Source: Sphingomonadaceae bacterium
Lineage (GTDB): Bacteria; Pseudomonadota; Alphaproteobacteria; Sphingomonadales; Sphingomonadaceae
Assembly: GCA_947442095.1 (NCBI GenBank)
Contig: CANEVG010000121.1
Location: 1-9,436 of the forward strand
Length of the DNA stretch: 9,436 nt
Direction of reading: 5' to 3'
The notes below the pieces were generated by a model, which saw only the letters and a list, made by a program, of their open reading frames with translations, was not told where the DNA came from and ran no database searches. Positions 1 through 5,835 of the stretch are shown here, piece after piece. Both the position numbers and the translations under genes were made by a program. Position 1 is the first letter of the stretch. Each line of letters opens with the position of its first letter.

Positions 1-1
1 G

Positions 2-430
2 CATGCGCTTGCCCTGCACCGCGTGCCGCCGTTTTTCACCGACGCGTATTTCCGGTCACTCACCCAGGTCGAGACGATGGCCTTTGGCAGCATGGTTGCA
101 GTCGCCATCGCGATGCGCCGACAAATGCAATGGCATCGCCGCCTCATGCTCGGTGCCGCCGTCATCCTGATAGAGCCTGCGCCTGGCCGTTTGCTGTCAA
201 TACCGCTGCTGGGGCAGAGCGGCGGAGCCTGGCTGGAGGCAGCGCTGCAAGTCAGCGTCCTTGGCATCATGGCCCGCCATGATGCCAAGGTTCTGGGCCG
301 CGCGCATCCCGCAACGCTAATCGCCATGGGCGCGGTGATCGGGGTTCATGCCCTGATCCAGGTCCTGGCCAGCACCGCCGCGATGACCGCCATCGCGCAG
401 GCTATTGCCGTTAGCGCGGCACATCCGTAA
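2..430 (+). CDS. Uncharacterised integral membrane protein, C-terminal part (5' end outside window)
   Basis: The frame is open from the left edge to TAA at 428-430, giving 142 visible residues. The GTG at 23 is not a convincing start because the frame continues upstream, so I treat the gene as truncated by the window. About four hydrophobic segments are visible, roughly at visible residues 24-38, 48-62, 74-86 and 102-135. Between the first two is a basic loop containing H-R-R-L-M (residues 45-49). That pattern recurs in small multi-helix membrane proteins of sphingomonads, as I recall them, but I cannot assign a function. nadA starts 68 bases downstream on the same strand. The stretch coding for residues 86-97 carries a long perfect inverted repeat (reported separately). 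Coding status is supported by the hydrophobic pattern and uninterrupted frame; function is unknown. Confidence 0.6.
   Translation, partial: HALALHRVPPFFTDAYFRSLTQVETMAFGSMVAVAIAMRRQMQWHRRLMLGAAVILIEPAPGRLLSIPLLGQSGGAWLEAALQVSVLGIMARHDAKVLGRAHPATLIAMGAVIGVHALIQVLASTAAMTAIAQAIAVSAAHP
259..290. repeat. Perfect inverted repeat, 15-base arms, 2-base centre
   Basis: Bases 259-273 (CCTTGGCATCATGGC) are the exact reverse complement of 276-290 (GCCATGATGCCAAGG), with CC between. As RNA it would fold as a 14-bp stem with a CCCG tetraloop. The flanking bases 258 and 291 (T and T) do not pair, so the symmetry ends sharply. It lies wholly inside the coding sequence of the truncated membrane protein, in the loop before the last hydrophobic segment, and is not followed by a T-run. 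Confidence 0.9.
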
Positions 431-482
431 ATGCCGGCGTAAGTGCCTGTTCCAGCAAAAGGGGCACAAGCTTCTTTAGGCC

Positions 483-489
483 AAAGGGA
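483..489 (+). promoter_or_regulatory. Ribosome binding site of nadA
   Basis: AAAGGGA ends nine bases before the ATG at 499, a good Shine-Dalgarno match that fixes the nadA start. The 68-base gap upstream of nadA also contains a weak 5-bp hairpin (GTGCC/GGCAC with a long loop), which I do not call a terminator. Confidence 0.6.
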
Positions 490-498
490 TTTAGAGCG

Positions 499-1488
499 AT
501 GACAGCCCAGCCTACCAATCTCGCCGGCCTTGATCTGCGCGCCGAAATTGACCGGCTGCGCAAAGACCGCAAGGCTGTGATCCTCGCGCATTATTACCAG
601 AAGCCCGAGATTCAGGACCTCGCCGATTTCGTGGGTGATTCGCTCGAGCTTTCGCGCAAGGCGGCGGCAACCGACGCCGAAGTCATTGCGTTTTGCGGCG
701 TGAAGTTCATGGCCGAGACGGCCAAGATCCTTAGCCCCGAAAAGATCGTGGTCCTGCCCGACATGGACGCGGGATGCAGCCTTGAGGATTCCTGTCCGCC
801 CGAAAAGTTCCGCGCCTTCCGCGCCGCGCACCCCGACCATATCGCGCTGACCTACATCAACTGCTCGACCGAGGTGAAAGCGCTCAGCGATGTGATCGTG
901 ACGTCATCGAGCGCGGAAACGATCCTTGCCCAGATCCCGCCCGAACAGAAGATCATCTTCGGCCCGGATCGCCACCTCGGCGGCTATCTCAATCGCAAGT
1001 TTGGCCGGGACATGCTGCTTTGGCCAGGCGTGTGCATCGTCCACGAGGCGTTTTCGGAAACCGAACTGCTCAAGCTCATGGCGCAGCACCCCGGCGCGCC
1101 GGTGGCGGCGCATCCGGAATGCCCGCCGACCATCGTGGATCACGCGGATTATGTCGGCTCAACCAGCGGCATCTTGAAGTTTGCCCAGACCTTCCCGGGC
1201 GATACACTTATCGTCGCGACCGAACCGCACATCATCCACCAGATGAAGCGCGCGCTGCCCGAGAAGACTTTCATCGGTGCGCCCGGCGCTGACGGCAACT
1301 GCAACTGCAACATATGTCCCTACATGGCGCTTAACACCCTGGAGAAGCTCTACGTTGCGCTGCGCGATCTCGCCCCACGGGTGGAGATCGAAGAGTCCCT
1401 CCGGCTTGACGCCAAGAAGAGCCTCGATGCCATGCTGGCGATGGCAAGCGGCACTGTCGGCCTCGGCGATCTGGGGGCCCGTCGCTGA
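499..1488 (+). CDS. nadA: Quinolinate synthase NadA
   Basis: NadA condenses iminoaspartate with dihydroxyacetone phosphate to quinolinate in de novo NAD synthesis. It is a cytosolic [4Fe-4S] enzyme. The 329-residue product has the family landmarks in order: the N-terminal A-H-Y-Y-Q motif (residues 30-34), G-D-S-L-E-L-S (46-52), the first cluster cysteine C93, Y-I-N-C-S-T-E (119-125), W-P-G-V-C with C179, H-P-E-C (205-208), a G-S-T-S-G motif (220-224) and the C-terminal cysteine patch C268/C270/C273 followed by P-Y-M-A-L-N. By alignment with known NadA proteins, C93, C179 and C273 should be the cluster ligands. The length fits the shorter NadA class. The start is ATG with a good ribosome site. 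nadB and nadC, the usual partners, are not in the window. The phosphatidyltransferase gene follows 17 bases after the stop and may share the transcript. Confidence 0.97.
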   Translation: MTAQPTNLAGLDLRAEIDRLRKDRKAVILAHYYQKPEIQDLADFVGDSLELSRKAAATDAEVIAFCGVKFMAETAKILSPEKIVVLPDMDAGCSLEDSCPPEKFRAFRAAHPDHIALTYINCSTEVKALSDVIVTSSSAETILAQIPPEQKIIFGPDRHLGGYLNRKFGRDMLLWPGVCIVHEAFSETELLKLMAQHPGAPVAAHPECPPTIVDHADYVGSTSGILKFAQTFPGDTLIVATEPHIIHQMKRALPEKTFIGAPGADGNCNCNICPYMALNTLEKLYVALRDLAPRVEIEESLRLDAKKSLDAMLAMASGTVGLGDLGARR

Positions 1489-1505
1489 CCCGGCGGACTG
1501 ACTTG

Positions 1506-2420
1506 ATGAACATCAGACCAACCGAACGCGCCCCCATCAAGCGCCCTGCCCGTGCGCGGGAGATGCAGGATGCGCTGAATCACTATATCTATCATCCGCT
1601 CGCTTGGCAGCTGGCGCGTGCGCTTGCCCCCACACCGCTGACGCCCAACATGGTCTCGGTGTTCGGAGGGCTGCTCGTGGTGGCGGCTGGGGCGGTCTAC
1701 TTTACCACTTCCGGGCCGTTGTGGGCTATTCTGGGCATGGCTCTGCACCTTTCATGGCACGTGGTGGACGGAGCGGATGGCGATCTGGCACGCATCACCG
1801 GCAAGACCAGCCCGCTCGGCGAGCTGGTCGATGGTATCTGCGACTATGTCAGCCACATCGTGCTTTATGTGCTGTTGGCCTTTGTCCTTGCGCGCGCAAT
1901 CGGGCCGGGCTGGGCGTGGTTCTGGACCCTGTCCGCAGGGGCCAGCCACATTGTTCAGGCCAACCATGTCGAAGTGCAGCGGCGCTTTTACCAATACTGG
2001 ACCTACGGCGTGCCATGGCTCCAGAATATGAGCGGGCCGGACCGCAGGCTGTTTGCTGACAGTGGCGGCATAGGCTGGCTGCTGCGGGGCGTTGTGGCGG
2101 GTTATCTCCGGCTCGCGGCAGGGATGAGCCCGAATGCCCTGCGCATCGACGCTGCCGTGACTCGCACCATGGCTGATGATCCCGCACTGCTCGCCCGCAT
2201 CCGGGCCGAGGTGCAGAAGGAACAGCGGCCCTTGCTCGAACTGTTGCGCTATCTCGGCCCCAATCCGCGCGCTGTCCTGCTAGGTCTTTCGATGATTGCG
2301 GGGAGTCCGATCTGGTATTTCATCTACCTTTCGGTGGGCCTCAACTTGCTGCTCGCCGTGTCGGTCCGCCTGCATGATGCCGCAGCAGGGCGCGTTGTCG
2401 TGCGGCTGGGTCTTGCCTGA
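1506..2420 (+). CDS. CDP-alcohol phosphatidyltransferase family protein
   Basis: This integral membrane enzyme transfers a phosphatidyl (or similar CMP-activated) group to an alcohol acceptor in phospholipid synthesis. The complete family signature is present: D88-x2-D91-G92-x2-A95-R96-x8-G105-x3-D109-x3-D113, whose four aspartates bind the metal ions and CDP moiety. Hydrophobic segments surround it (about 48-68, 70-87, 113-132, 136-152), then a mostly polar stretch (about 155-255) and a final hydrophobic segment (about 262-287). The 304 residues exceed the roughly 180-220 of simple PgsA-type enzymes because of that polar stretch. ATG at 1506 is preferred; an in-frame TTG at 1503 would add one residue. 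No strong ribosome site is visible, so coupling to nadA 17 bases upstream is plausible. The acceptor (glycerol phosphate, inositol phosphate or other) cannot be read from sequence. It converges with the MFS gene. Confidence 0.88.
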   Translation: MNIRPTERAPIKRPARAREMQDALNHYIYHPLAWQLARALAPTPLTPNMVSVFGGLLVVAAGAVYFTTSGPLWAILGMALHLSWHVVDGADGDLARITGKTSPLGELVDGICDYVSHIVLYVLLAFVLARAIGPGWAWFWTLSAGASHIVQANHVEVQRRFYQYWTYGVPWLQNMSGPDRRLFADSGGIGWLLRGVVAGYLRLAAGMSPNALRIDAAVTRTMADDPALLARIRAEVQKEQRPLLELLRYLGPNPRAVLLGLSMIAGSPIWYFIYLSVGLNLLLAVSVRLHDAAAGRVVVRLGLA

Positions 2421-2431
2421 TGCGTCAGGCA
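2414..2431. terminator. Stop-codon-embedded hairpin between convergent genes (possible bidirectional terminator)
   Basis: TGCCTGA (2414-2420) and TCAGGCA (2425-2431) are exact reverse complements around the loop TGCG. The left arm ends with the TGA stop of the phosphatidyltransferase, and the right arm begins with the complement of the TGA stop of the MFS gene. The stem has seven pairs. No T-run follows on either strand, so termination would need Rho or a non-classical mechanism. It could equally protect mRNA 3' ends. Confidence 0.45.
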
Positions 2432-3762
2432 GCCTGATCGCGGCGAATGGCGAACAGGCAGATCAGAATGACAAGCAAGGCCATCGCCTCAACCACAGCC
2501 CAGGCGGACCAGTTGAAGTTGTTGTAAAGCCAAACGCCGATAGCGGGCGAAATGATATAGGCTGATCCGTTGACCGCGGCGACAATGCCTGCCGATTGAC
2601 CCTGTTCCTCGCGCGAAACCGCCAGACTGGCACCGGATGTAAAGCCCGGACGGAACAAGCCGAAGCCAAGCGAACAAATCGCGAAGCCTGTTGCGATGGC
2701 ATGAAGGTCACGCCCGGTAGCCATCGCCACCGTGCCCAGACACACCAATCCCATGCCCCACAGCGTCGACGTGCGCGGCCCCAGTTTCAGCATCGGGATA
2801 AGCCCCCATTGCGCGAGCAGCGTGGCGACCGCCCCGCCCATCAGCACAAGGCCGATCGGACCGGCAGCCGCATCGGGCTGATGGCGCAGACCAAGCCGGT
2901 CGAGCAGGAGGAACCCGACTATGCCCAGCAGGATCGATTGTGCCTGCCCGCCGAGGACGCCGACCGCCAGCCAGGCGCGCATGCGCGGATCAGTCCAGCG
3001 CAGTCGCCCTGTCAGAGAAGCTGCAGAGTGCCCATTATGCGCCATACGGCCGAGCGAATCATCGCTGTCTGCGTGTTCCTCCTCGACCATGCGCGGATTG
3101 GACGAAGCGCTGAACGGCTCACCCAGGATTTCACCGCGCCCGGCATAGCGCGGATCATCATCTGGCAATCGCAACCGAAGCAGTACGAGCACGACCACTG
3201 CTGCCAGCGTAAAGCCTGCAAATGGCCCGATCAGGCCTATCCCCGGCAGGATCAGCAGCGGTGCGAGAGCCGGACCGACCACTGTGCCGAGGCCGAAGCT
3301 GGAGGATACCATCGACAGCGCCTGTGTGCGTTCGGTGCGGCTGGTGCGGCTGGCGACATAGGCCTGCACCGCTGGCGGAGCGGCCGAGCCGAAACCACCA
3401 TAAAGCGAGCGCGCCGCCGCAAACAGGAGAATGGCGGCAAGCCCGCTGATCATCCCATTGAGGCCCGCATAAAGCGCCGCGCCGCAAAGCGCGAACGAAA
3501 CAGCGAAACCGACCAGGCCCAGCGCCATCATGGCCTTGCGGCCGCGCCGATCGGAACGCCGCGCCCAGAACGGGGCGAGGAGCATCCACAGCAAGGCGGA
3601 CCAGCTATAGGCAAGGCTCACCCACACATCGGCAATCTGCAGATGCGTACCGATAGACGGCATGACCGATTGCATGGCGGTGTTGCCCGCTGCGGTCACC
3701 AGCATGACCATGAACAGCAATGCCATCCGGCCCCGCGGCAACTGGACCTCGGTTTCGCCCAT
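2425..3762 (-). CDS. Major facilitator superfamily transporter (DHA1/TetA-like)
   Basis: This is a twelve-helix secondary transporter of the inner membrane, probably a proton-coupled exporter; the substrate is unknown. From ATG at 3762 it has 445 residues. The first half shows MFS motif A in the loop after helix 2 (about residues 63-76, with F-W-A-R-R-S-D-R-R-G-R-K) and a motif-C-like G-x3-V-G-P-A-L-A segment in helix 5 (about 159-167), typical of antiporters. A charged cytoplasmic loop of about 65 residues (about 198-265, rich in D/E/R) separates the two six-helix halves. An alternative TTG start at 3771 would give 448 residues and overlap the upstream gene by four bases; neither start has a clear ribosome site. 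The upstream GPDPase_memb-like gene ends five bases before the ATG, so translational coupling is likely. The gene converges on the phosphatidyltransferase. Confidence 0.9.
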   Translation of the reverse strand: MGETEVQLPRGRMALLFMVMLVTAAGNTAMQSVMPSIGTHLQIADVWVSLAYSWSALLWMLLAPFWARRSDRRGRKAMMALGLVGFAVSFALCGAALYAGLNGMISGLAAILLFAAARSLYGGFGSAAPPAVQAYVASRTSRTERTQALSMVSSSFGLGTVVGPALAPLLILPGIGLIGPFAGFTLAAVVVLVLLRLRLPDDDPRYAGRGEILGEPFSASSNPRMVEEEHADSDDSLGRMAHNGHSAASLTGRLRWTDPRMRAWLAVGVLGGQAQSILLGIVGFLLLDRLGLRHQPDAAAGPIGLVLMGGAVATLLAQWGLIPMLKLGPRTSTLWGMGLVCLGTVAMATGRDLHAIATGFAICSLGFGLFRPGFTSGASLAVSREEQGQSAGIVAAVNGSAYIISPAIGVWLYNNFNWSAWAVVEAMALLVILICLFAIRRDQAA

Positions 3763-3767
3763 CACCG

Positions 3768-4580
3768 TCAAACGGGCGCTTGGCCGGAAGCGGGACCGGA
3801 TGCTGAACCTGCAAGCTGGCAGTAGATCGCGGCAAGCATGGCAACGTAGTAAGTGTTTCCAATCGCAAGGAGAATGCAGCCCAGACCTTCACCCAGCAAC
3901 CGCTGCGGTTCGCCCTGCAACAGCAACACCAGCACCACGCTCACAAACGTCATCATCAGGCCGTAGACGACGAAAAAGAGCAGGCCGGACAATCCGATGA
4001 ACGAAAGTATGCGCCCAACATTGCCGCGTGTGAGGCGGATGCTCTCGCGGATCGCGAGAAGGGGGTTCCGGATTGCTTGCCGTGCCATAACGGGGGCCAC
4101 GAGAATTGTCCGCACCACGAAATAAAACAGCGCGAAGATCACCGCCACCAGCGCAACTTTATCTGACACCACCAGCCCAGCCACAGCCGAGAACACCCCA
4201 AAGGCGATCGTCCAGACCAGGACGATCGCGAGCTGCGAGGCAAGATAAGCGGGAAAGACGCCAAGTCCGCGGCGAATGCAGCCGCCCACCGTTGGCCGGC
4301 TTGGGTCCAGCATGGCGACCAGCATGGTGAGCACACCCACCATCGTCGGCAAGGACAGCCCAATGAGCACCGGCAGGGAACTGGCGAGATAAGCCTGCAA
4401 CTGTGCGATCTTCTGGGCTTCGGTCAGCGAATCGGTGATTACGGGTGCAGGCACGAACACCGAGCTGGCAAGCCAGGGCAGCACAAAGAATACGCCCGCA
4501 ATCGCCATGAGCAGATCACGGTTCGCGGCGACCATGCGAGTGGCACTGGCCCAGGCGGCGCTGCTATCCAAAGTCGTCAC
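3768..4580 (-). CDS. Integral membrane protein, GPDPase_memb / YciC-like
   Basis: This is a 270-residue protein with about six hydrophobic segments: roughly residues 23-43, 66-93, 105-137, 142-165, 195-225 and 235-258. The stretch with R-T-I-L-V-A-P-V-M followed by A-I-R-E-S-I-R-L-T-R-G-N resembles the pattern of the membrane domain found with glycerophosphoryl diester phosphodiesterases and in YciC-like proteins. No catalytic phosphodiesterase domain is attached, so enzymatic activity should not be assumed. I chose the GTG at 4580 because AAAGGGA (complement of 4591-4597) lies ten bases upstream. The longer frame back to 4712 has a non-hydrophobic Cys/Arg-rich leader unlike the family. It is followed almost without gap by the MFS gene and is divergent from lipB. 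The biological role is unknown. Confidence 0.78.
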   Translation of the reverse strand: MTTLDSSAAWASATRMVAANRDLLMAIAGVFFVLPWLASSVFVPAPVITDSLTEAQKIAQLQAYLASSLPVLIGLSLPTMVGVLTMLVAMLDPSRPTVGGCIRRGLGVFPAYLASQLAIVLVWTIAFGVFSAVAGLVVSDKVALVAVIFALFYFVVRTILVAPVMARQAIRNPLLAIRESIRLTRGNVGRILSFIGLSGLLFFVVYGLMMTFVSVVLVLLLQGEPQRLLGEGLGCILLAIGNTYYVAMLAAIYCQLAGSASGPASGQAPV

Positions 4581-4734
4581 GGCGATTTTGTCCCTTTCTC
4601 GCCAAGCCCTAGCAGGACACAAACCGCAGCGCATCCCCTGGCGAACCTCCATGGAAGCCTCAACCCGCACATGCGATTCTAGCCTCGATTCTGGCTCTTG
4701 CCACCATTGCACGGTAAGGCCATGTGCTTAAACC
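4581..4734. other. Divergent intergenic region between the GPDPase_memb-like gene and lipB
   Basis: These 154 bases must hold the promoters of both flanking transcription units. I see no confident -35/-10 pair and no clear operator. The only strong signal is the ribosome site listed for the minus-strand gene. lipB has at best AAGG at 4716-4719, 15 bases from its start, which is too far for a strong Shine-Dalgarno site. Confidence 0.5.
4591..4597 (-). promoter_or_regulatory. Ribosome binding site that decides the GTG start of the GPDPase_memb-like gene
   Basis: On the minus strand AAAGGGA lies ten bases before GTG (4580-4578). No comparable site precedes the in-frame ATG at 4712, so the shorter product is favoured. 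Confidence 0.6.
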
Positions 4735-5418
4735 ATGCGGATGCTGGAGCGGGTCGAAATCAGGCAGGATCATCAGCCTGTGCCTTATCGTGAGGCGCTG
4801 GCCGAAATGACCACACGCAATGCTGCGATTGCAGATGGGGCAGCCGCGGAGCGGATCTGGCTTCTGGAGCACCCGCCCGTATACACCGCCGGGACAAGTG
4901 CAGCGGCCGGCGAATTGCTGGATCCTCGTTTTGAAGTGGTCGAGGCTGGCCGCGGCGGGCGCTACACCTACCATGGCCCCGGTCAGCGCGTAGGCTATCT
5001 TATGCTCGATCTCAGGACCCGGGCGCGTGACGTGCGCGGATTTGTCCACGCGGTCGAGGGGTGGGTGATCGACACACTCGCCGATTTCGACGTCGATTCC
5101 TGGCGCGCTGCCGGGCGAGTGGGCATATGGACACGGGGGCCGGATGGCGGCGAGGCCAAGATCGGCGCGATCGGAGTGCGCATCCGCCGCTGGGTGACTA
5201 TGCATGGCTTTTCGGTAAATCTCGCGCCCGATCTCACGCATTTCGGCGGTATCGTGCCGTGTGGTATCGAGGATTTCGGGGTTACCAGCCTTGCCGCGCT
5301 GGGCATTTCTGCTGCGCCGGAAGTGTGGGATAGCGCACTGCTGGCCCGGGCCGAGACCTTTCTGGCCCAGCTCGCGCCGGGCAACCCTTCCGGCACCGCT
5401 GCTGAGGACTTGCCATGA
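4735..5418 (+). CDS. lipB: Octanoyl-[acyl-carrier-protein]:protein N-octanoyltransferase LipB
   Basis: LipB moves the octanoyl group from octanoyl-ACP onto the lipoyl domains of 2-oxoacid dehydrogenases and GcvH, the first step of endogenous lipoate synthesis in the cytosol. The 227-residue product has all family hallmarks: R-G-G-x2-T-Y-H-G-P-G-Q (residues 73-84), the catalytic lysine K142 in A-K-I-G-A-I-G-V, H157 in M-H-G-F-S-V-N-L, and the acyl-accepting cysteine C176 in G-I-V-P-C-G-I followed by G-V-T-S-L. Length is normal. The start is ATG at 4735, with an alternative ATG two codons later; no strong ribosome site precedes either. lipA is not in the window. The stop overlaps the start of the downstream lipoprotein gene (ATGA), suggesting coupled translation. 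Confidence 0.96.
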   Translation: MRMLERVEIRQDHQPVPYREALAEMTTRNAAIADGAAAERIWLLEHPPVYTAGTSAAAGELLDPRFEVVEAGRGGRYTYHGPGQRVGYLMLDLRTRARDVRGFVHAVEGWVIDTLADFDVDSWRAAGRVGIWTRGPDGGEAKIGAIGVRIRRWVTMHGFSVNLAPDLTHFGGIVPCGIEDFGVTSLAALGISAAPEVWDSALLARAETFLAQLAPGNPSGTAAEDLP

Positions 5419-5798
5419 CCCGATTGCTCCCGCGCCTCGCACTGGCCTCTGCACTGGCCTCTGCACTGGCCTCTGCATTGGCCCCCGCATTGACCCCCGT
5501 ATTGACCATTGCCCCGCTTCTGATGCTTGCCGGCTGTGATGGCCTTTCAGCGCCCAAGGCCGGGCCGACCGCGGGCGTGGAGGTCCTGCCCGGAACGGTC
5601 AGCGATGCGATGCTGAACACCGATCGCTCGCAGGCGCAGCCCCCACTGGCCCCAGCCGCAATCAGCCCGGCTGACAAGGACAAGAAGGCCAATGGTGCAG
5701 CAGCATCCGAGGCCGCACCCGATGCCAGCGCGGCCGCCGAGCCTGGCCCAGACACAGAAGCTGCACCGGTTGTGCCGCCGAAAACCGCAGCGCCCTGA
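5415..5798 (+). CDS. Small Ala/Pro-rich lipoprotein with repeat-built signal peptide
   Basis: This 127-residue protein has a basic N-terminus (R3, R7), a very long hydrophobic stretch (residues 8-40) and a lipobox L38-A39-G40-C41, so it should be cleaved by signal peptidase II and lipidated at C41. The residue after the cysteine is Asp (D42), the inner-membrane retention signal in E. coli. The mature part (86 residues) is low-complexity, rich in Ala, Pro, Asp, Glu and Lys, and probably disordered; I recognise no domain. Residues 9-32 consist of six tetrapeptides of the A-L-A-S type encoded by a 12-bp tandem repeat. That makes the signal peptide about 40 residues, where about 16-25 is usual. 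The ATG overlaps the lipB stop by four bases. Starting at an internal TTG would remove the positive n-region, so 5415 is the best start. Function is unknown. Confidence 0.75.
   Translation: MTRLLPRLALASALASALASALAPALTPVLTIAPLLMLAGCDGLSAPKAGPTAGVEVLPGTVSDAMLNTDRSQAQPPLAPAAISPADKDKKANGAAASEAAPDASAAAEPGPDTEAAPVVPPKTAAP
5439..5510 (+). repeat. 12-bp tandem repeat, six copies, inside the lipoprotein signal sequence
   Basis: The units are GCACTGGCCTCT three times identically (5439-5450, 5451-5462, 5463-5474), then GCATTGGCCCCC, GCATTGACCCCC and GTATTGACCATT. Each is exactly four codons, coding A-L-A-S three times, then A-L-A-P, A-L-T-P and V-L-T-I. The gradient from identical to diverged copies suggests recent expansion at the 5' end by slipped-strand replication. 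Because the unit is a multiple of three, copy-number change alters signal-peptide length without shifting the frame. Confidence 0.92.
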
Positions 5799-5835
5799 TC
5801 GTTTGTTACCTGGCGTTTCGTTAGCTGATCTTATC

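Noticed and set aside
431..498. Terminator before nadA (GTGCC/GGCAC hairpin followed by TTCTTT)
   Set aside because: Five pairs around a loop of about 15 bases is too weak, and the downstream T-run is interrupted.
1091..1102. 12-base palindrome CCGGCGCGCCGG in nadA
   Set aside because: It has zero spacing and is made only of G and C in GC-rich coding sequence. Such short palindromes are expected and the codons are normal for NadA.
2596..3825. Long plus-strand open frame (409 codons) antisense to the MFS gene
   Set aside because: Its product is rich in Arg, Gln and His without hydrophobic or domain pattern, as expected from the mirror of a GC-rich membrane-protein gene. The opposite strand gives a clear twelve-helix transporter.
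4660..5490. Minus-strand open frame (276 codons) across lipB and the lipoprotein start
   Set aside because: It is antisense to lipB, which has all catalytic motifs. Its repetitive R-P-V-Q N-terminus is just the 12-bp repeat read backwards.
5799..5835. Terminator between the convergent lipoprotein and lyase genes
   Set aside because: Only a four-pair stem (CTGA/TCAG) is visible and there is no T-run.
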